Assembly: GCA_921293015.1 (NCBI GenBank)
Contig: OV121091.1
Coordinates: 32,968,839-33,032,838, forward strand
Direction: 5' to 3'
Source: Phorcus lineatus
Lineage: Eukaryota > Mollusca > Gastropoda > Trochida > Trochidae
DNA length: 64,000 nucleotides
Part shown: one piece after another, positions 59,080 through 64,000 of the stretch
How positions within the stretch are numbered: the first letter of the stretch is position 1
Layout of the letters: each line of letters opens with the position of its first letter
Translations under genes and position numbers: made by a program
The notes under the pieces: generated by a model
The model's database searches: none
The model's input: the letters and a program-made list of their open reading frames with translations, nothing else
Told to the model about the DNA's origin: nothing

Positions 59080-60833
59080 AATCTGATATTTCTTTCTTGT
59101 TGAAATTACAGAATTTTACAAGTTCATTTGTTTATACATATTGAACATCTCATAACCGACCCATGTGTCTAATAACTGAAATGTTGTTTAAAGACAACAA
59201 GTTATTCATCCACTCACTTATAACCGACCATGGTAGTTATGGTGCACATGGTGGTTATGGCATATAAGTTTCAATTAAATCAAAGGGAATAACTACCCAA
59301 GGGGTTTAAAAACTAAAAAACCTTTCTCATTCGATGCATCAAACATGAAAATAGAATGTCCACTGTCCAATGTTGCATGCCACAAGATACCACACGCGAG
59401 AAACACGAAATACAGGATTAAACGAGTAAGTGCTGAACAAAAGCAACTTTCGCGTGACCAATCCATTTACACCTCAAGTGTGATCTATCTACATACCAGG
59501 ATCATACATCTCGTAAACCATACACATTGTACAACTGCTTTCACATCAAACATTAATACAAACAACAACGGTAAGAAATCGTCTTGACTTTTTCAAATTG
59601 GATTGAAATATCAAGTACACTTTTAACCCCTTGTTTGTTTGGTTAAAAAACATTTTTTATGTTTAAAACACTAAATACGACAAGCGATAATTTCATTTTA
59701 AAATTTCCTAATTGTTCGACATTTGTTGGAATATGAACCCTCTCGAAAGTATCTCTTATCTCTGCTGTATGTACATGTACAGGACTAAATACTTCTTTCG
59801 AGAGACACATGAACGTATTTGCATCCTTTTTTTATCTCATAGTGTCCCATGGTTGAGTTAATAACGAGACCAAGATATAATTAACTTAATCTTAACTTAA
59901 TTATGTCATGCATAATATGTTTAGATTATTGGACTATAAGCGACCAGGTCCTTACAAATTGGCATGACCACCAATTAGCTCTGACCTGCCATGAGTAATC
60001 AATATCCTATTAACTCCCGATATACAAAAGCTACATGTATGTATAATGACCATCCTTTGAATACATGTTACTATTATTAACAATTATAAAACATGAATAT
60101 ATCGAATGGTTCATGTTCACTGTGATGTGTTTTAGGTTCGTAATTTTAATATTTATGTTCGATGCATGCGTTGTTATAAGGAATACTTGAGCCCTTTTAC
60201 GTTAAAATACATTTTTTGAAATACAACAATACATACTCTTAATGAAGTATATTTTGTTAACATTTCAATTTATCGTATTTCGTCGTCTGCGAAGTCATGA
60301 AACCATTGTTCGTGACGTCACTGTGGCGGGCCGTCATAAGTACGGTCGTGTTCTTAATATTTCCATGCGTCATTGATGTTTTTTGATCGAGAAGTAGTGG
60401 TAGTCTATGAAAATCAACATCTTAATGCATATTAGTTCGGCATAGAGATAATGCACAGGGTTAAGTTGTAATATATGATAGAAAACCGGACAATGGCGGG
60501 CGTCAATGACTCAAACGTAATTTTGGAATAGTATTGCCAGCAGACACAAAGGCAAATATTGGTCGGTAATGTTTAGTAGTGTTTAGTCGTGTGAAATTAA
60601 TGTACAATTTCGACTTGTATACATCTGTCTGCCCGTTTTTGTATTATCATTGAAAACATGAAAACATCCTAATTTGGGCATTTTAGAGATAAAGATACAA
60701 GTTTAGAAAGGGTATTTGAACTTAACACAGGACAAATGGTATTTTACCTCTTACTTTTACTTGAAAAAGTTTGAAACATACTCTGTGTCACTTTAAATAT
60801 GCACTTTACTAATAACATTGCGTTGAGTTCACA
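59080..60833. other. Intergenic DNA, nothing recognised
   Basis: AT-rich. An 80-codon frame at 59345-59587 has no motif. A CpG-bearing ATGGCGGGCGTCAATGAC near 60495 gives only a 12-codon frame. Confidence 0.4.
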
Positions 60834-60966
60834 ATGTCCATTGATGAAAACCTGATATTTTTGCGATTTCATGGCTTTTATGGTGTTAATTTGGGATGGG
60901 TTGACATCAAAGGGGGGGTATCATACAACCTGGTCGAGTCATTCAATGACCGCCAGAGAAGTCAAG
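60834..60966 (+). CDS. Candidate orphan exon
   Basis: A 44-codon frame from an ATG (CACAATGTCC context) to a good donor (TCAAG|GTAACT). Its composition is protein-like, including LRFHGFYGVNLGWVDIKGG. No partner exon was found and I recognise no family, so it may be chance or a fragment of a mobile element. Confidence 0.15.
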
Positions 60967-61076
60967 GTAACTACCATTACAATGTACATTAGGTTATTTG
61001 ACTACTTAATTCTGTGAAGAAAAATGTTGTGGTCTTGAAAATATATTTCAATATGCAAGGTTGATGAAAGATTTAA

Positions 61077-61100
61077 AGGCACTATAGCACGCTTTTTCGG
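61077..61100 (+). repeat. TTAA-preceded 24-bp terminus-like motif, copy 1
   Basis: AGGCACTATAGCACGCTTTT followed by TCGG stands directly after TTAA (61073-61076). The same 24 bases with one change recur, also directly after TTAA, at 63872-63895. The pattern looks like one end of a TTAA-targeting element. No inverted partner end was seen in the window. Confidence 0.5.
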
Positions 61101-62335
61101 TTCGTTTTAGCTATTTTGAGTTTGCAAATGTTTGTTTATGATAAGATTCGGAATCAATATCATCATAAATGAAAGATAATGAATAGTTTAAAACACCACA
61201 GTTTAAATCAAATATACAGCTTCATCTCGAAAGATTTTCGTTGTTTCGTAGGTTGAAATAAATAGAATTGGTTAACTTTTAAAAATTTGGGTTGTCTTTA
61301 TTTTGAGCTAAAATTGTCCACATTTACTAAATAATAGTTTTCATAAATCATGGATTAAGCAAAAAGGCAAATATATGATTTAGGATTGATTACGATGATA
61401 ACTTATTTAAGATTTTAAAGAAAAAATTTAAACTTTGAGCTTTTGAAATTTTGACCAGCTGCCAAAAGCGTAACACTTATTTGTGTGGTAAAAAAATGAT
61501 TTTATTTCATGAATATGAAATGAAAACACAACATCATTCTTTCCAGTAAATCCACGATGCATTAAAGACCTGCACTAAGATTGGCAAATAAATAAACTTT
61601 CAGCAGCTGTACGTTTAGAAAGACTGTTAAGTTTACTATTATGCTTCTCAATACATCACCATGAGGAGAAATAAGTTACTCGTTGACCAAATTCCGGCTT
61701 TGCACTTATTGATTATCAAATTAAAAGTAAAATAAAACATTTCGAGACATTTTTATTACGAATTACTTAAATTTGCAACAAGAGAAAAACATCAGAAGCT
61801 GAGTGCTACTTTGGAATCGGCGTTGTCTCGACTCCAGTCGGGGAACATCTGTCGTGATTCACAATGTTCATCGATGAATTCGGGATGTTATATGTGCTGT
61901 ATATTTCAGCTACCTCATTTTCAGTGATACTCCCAGGCGTTCTTGTCAGCAATATGAAACCTTTAAAAGAGCAAAGATATATTGCCTAAAATAAAATGTT
62001 TAAACACTTTGCTAGAGACTTTGAATGAATATTCAAAATGTTTTTTTCTAATACTGTGAATTTTGGAAGCTTGATCACTTTCAATCCTTGATTTGAAATT
62101 ATTCCAATGTTGAGACGGGCAAATAATCCTGAAACAATATGTGTTCAAACACTACCGTGGCTATCTCCTTTTTGCTTGTTTATATATTTCTTAATTGTTG
62201 AGGAAATGAAAATAAGCAAACGTTTCTATTAAACCTACATGTCAGATAGCAGGAGGGCAGTATACGGGGATCTTGTATTTGAGGGGATATCTTTGACCGA
62301 AAGGGTCGGAAGCATCGACTAGAGAGTGGTTTTAG
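61101..62335. other. Intergenic DNA, nothing recognised
   Basis: AT-rich with short frames only. If the motif at 61077 is a transposon end, its interior should lie here, but no coding relic was recognised. Confidence 0.4.
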
Positions 62336-62339
62336 TTGT

Positions 62340-62935
62340 TTAAAGAGATTTATCCCCCTTCCTCAAATTCGTAAAACTGGATTAGAATATTGTTGCAAAA
62401 ACAAACCCTATATTTAAAAGAGAAATGGTTGTCATGGGAATAGACTGATTTTTTTATAAAGCTCAAACGCCAAAGAGGAATATGTACATGATATGGAGAG
62501 GCAGTATGTCGAATTTTTTTAGGATGGGTCTAATGATTTCTGAATCATCCTTCGAAAACAAACACTACCCCCAAAAAAGTCCAAATTGTTGCCATAGACA
62601 CTCAAAATGCTCAAACCCCTAAAAGGCACATCTATGTAAATGACATCGAGAGGAACTATACCAAGTCTGGTGAAAATAATATTAAGAAGTTCCAGGAAGA
62701 CAAATTGCAACTTGTTACAATGGAAACAGAAAAAGGATTAAATGGGCTAAGAGGGCTAAAACAATTACCAAAAAGGCACATCTACATGATATGTTGAGGA
62801 AGTATAGCAAATGTGGTGATGATTGGTTAAATACTTTCGAATTATGGTCCGGAAACGATGGGAATGCTGACGCCAAGGAGAATTCAACTAAAAACGGTAT
62901 ACCTTCCGACCCTTGGGGGTAGACATGAATATTGG
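62340..62935 (+). repeat. Dispersed tandem-unit repeat, copy 3 of 3
   Basis: The longest copy of the family also at 17060-17460 and 27541-27955, with three to four units of about 165 bp. Landmarks are AAAAGGCACATCTACATGAT, GAGAGGCAGTAT, GTGGTGATGATTGGTTAAA and GTCCGGAAACGATGGGAATG. Confidence 0.75.
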
Positions 62936-63087
62936 ACAATTATTCAAAAATGTCTTCTGGCTATGATTTAACTGTCCAAATAGATTAATGATGCATAAAA
63001 GGAAAATGACGAAACAATTACAGCTAAGTATCGTCCGGAGGTACCGGAGTAGGAACCAAAACGCTTAATCTTGTAAATATGTATATT

Positions 63088-63142
63088 GTGAACATATTGT
63101 AAACATATTGTCAACATGTTGTCAACATGTTGTGAACATATT
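63088..63142. repeat. 11-bp tandem repeat, five units
   Basis: Contiguous units of the form GTGAACATATT, GTAAACATATT, GTCAACATGTT (twice) and GTGAACATATT. Confidence 0.9.
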
Positions 63143-63201
63143 GTATAGATTTGACACAGGTTAAGGCTCTAATGAAAATATAGCAATTTTAGAAAGTCTA
63201 A

Positions 63202-63424
63202 AACCATCAAGTGGAAATCTTCATAGATCGTTCTGAGGACTATGAAAATAAGAAATTAGAATTAGAAAATGTTTTTGAGGAAAAGTCTGAGAGTCCAGGG
63301 CCCGTTTTTCAGCTTAGTGAACTGATCACGGAACACTTTCATAACCGAGAAAAAGGCAGGTATTCTAAGAAGATCATATATAAACTGTACTCTGACCATG
63401 GAGTCTACTTTCCAACGACGGGAG
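63202..63424 (+). CDS. Candidate internal exon, unknown protein
   Basis: Open frame without an ATG near its start, bounded upstream by an in-frame TAA at 63199-63201 and ending at a strong donor (GGGA|GTAAGT, 63424/63425). The encoded stretch is charged and protein-like (EDYENKKLELENVFEEK, then FQLSELITEHFHNREKGRY). A good acceptor is lacking, although an AG at 63209-63210 is possible. No family recognised. It could be an exon of a gene continuing to the right, or a mobile-element relic. Confidence 0.25.
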
Positions 63425-63480
63425 TAAGTGCAGGATATATATTCTTTTATTCCACATTATACCAATCAAAGATTGATTAA

Positions 63481-64000
63481 ACCGAAGCTACCGAAGAGAT
63501 ATTCACTTTATTTCAACAAATGCCACGATGATTGGTAATTCTATTTATATATATGCTCTACATACTTTGTATTGAGCTCTCTCATACTGTGAACTGGACA
63601 ATGCACATATGTATATATGTGTATAACATACAGAGGAGGAAATGAACACATCTCTTTAACATTCCAAGAGCAACAAATCGCAGGCCAGTGCCGGTTTCTC
63701 CTCTCTTAATTGATATTTCTGTGATGATCTTAAGAAATACCTTATGGAATGCATATGACATTACAAACATGACTGTAGTCACTATCTTAAAGAGGAGTTA
63801 TCCCCCTTATTCGTAAACCAAAAATAAATCTTCTTTTGACCTGTCTACAGTACACAACCCTCTGCACTTAAAGGCACTATAACACGCTTTTTCGGCGTTA
63901 TATGAGGTGTATGAAGAAAATTAAAATTATGCTCTTAAAAGTGGGTTTATCATGCAGATGACTGCACGCCATTCTTGGGAGATAAAACGAGGGTCAAGAT
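63481..64000. other. Intergenic DNA with a second TTAA-preceded terminus-like motif
   Basis: Apart from the 24-bp motif at 63872-63895 (preceded by TTAA at 63868-63871), nothing is recognised up to the right edge. Confidence 0.4.

Overview
The window looks like nuclear DNA of a mollusc, most likely a gastropod (an abalone-like vetigastropod is my best guess, moderate confidence). It is AT-rich. Its genes are split by introns with ordinary GT-AG splice sites, and it is full of minisatellites, small inverted-repeat elements and retroposon tails. The tail ending in (ACTC)n next to a GCGTTAAACAA-type sequence resembles one I associate with abalone-type genomes. Nothing bacterial or plasmid-like is present.

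Three protein-coding genes can be assembled with confidence by joining exons whose splice sites and phases agree. MAIP1 (minus strand, five exons, 26676-32675, 295 codons) and TYW5 (plus strand, seven exons, 32757-40435, 330 codons) lie head to head with only 81 bp between their start codons. The human genes C2orf47/MAIP1 and C2orf60/TYW5 are, from memory, arranged the same way. The pair therefore looks like an anciently conserved bidirectional-promoter unit, one product acting in mitochondrial proteostasis and calcium-uniporter assembly, the other in tRNA-Phe wybutosine modification. The third gene is a five-exon SLC16 (monocarboxylate-transporter-like) MFS protein (plus strand, 52860-58242, 449 codons) in which every intron is phase 1.

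Layout: 1-26 kb is largely gene-free, with one weak candidate gene at the left edge, trinucleotide arrays, hairpin elements, tRNA-derived SINE relics and a TTAA-flanked 2.9-kb DNA transposon relic (11654-14559). 24.4-24.8 kb is a 32-bp minisatellite. 26.7-40.4 kb is the MAIP1/TYW5 pair, whose introns carry 72-bp, 45-bp and 52-bp tandem arrays, a SINE relic, a 367-bp MITE and a 59-bp retroposed tail. 42.26-43.98 kb holds a 5'-truncated LINE with an 11-bp target-site duplication and, beside it, a decayed Tc1/mariner transposase. 46.97-49.98 kb is a 3-kb element with inverted arms of about 580 bp, a protein-like reading frame in each arm and a nested hAT-like MITE. 52.9-58.2 kb is the transporter. 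58.5-64 kb is repeat-rich with two weak candidate exons.

I found no clearly new molecular system. The best leads are the long-inverted-arm element at 47-50 kb, the tandemly copied exon-1/intron-1 junction of the transporter gene, the TTAA element at 11.7-14.6 kb and the tiny TSD-flanked retroposed tail at 30.5 kb.
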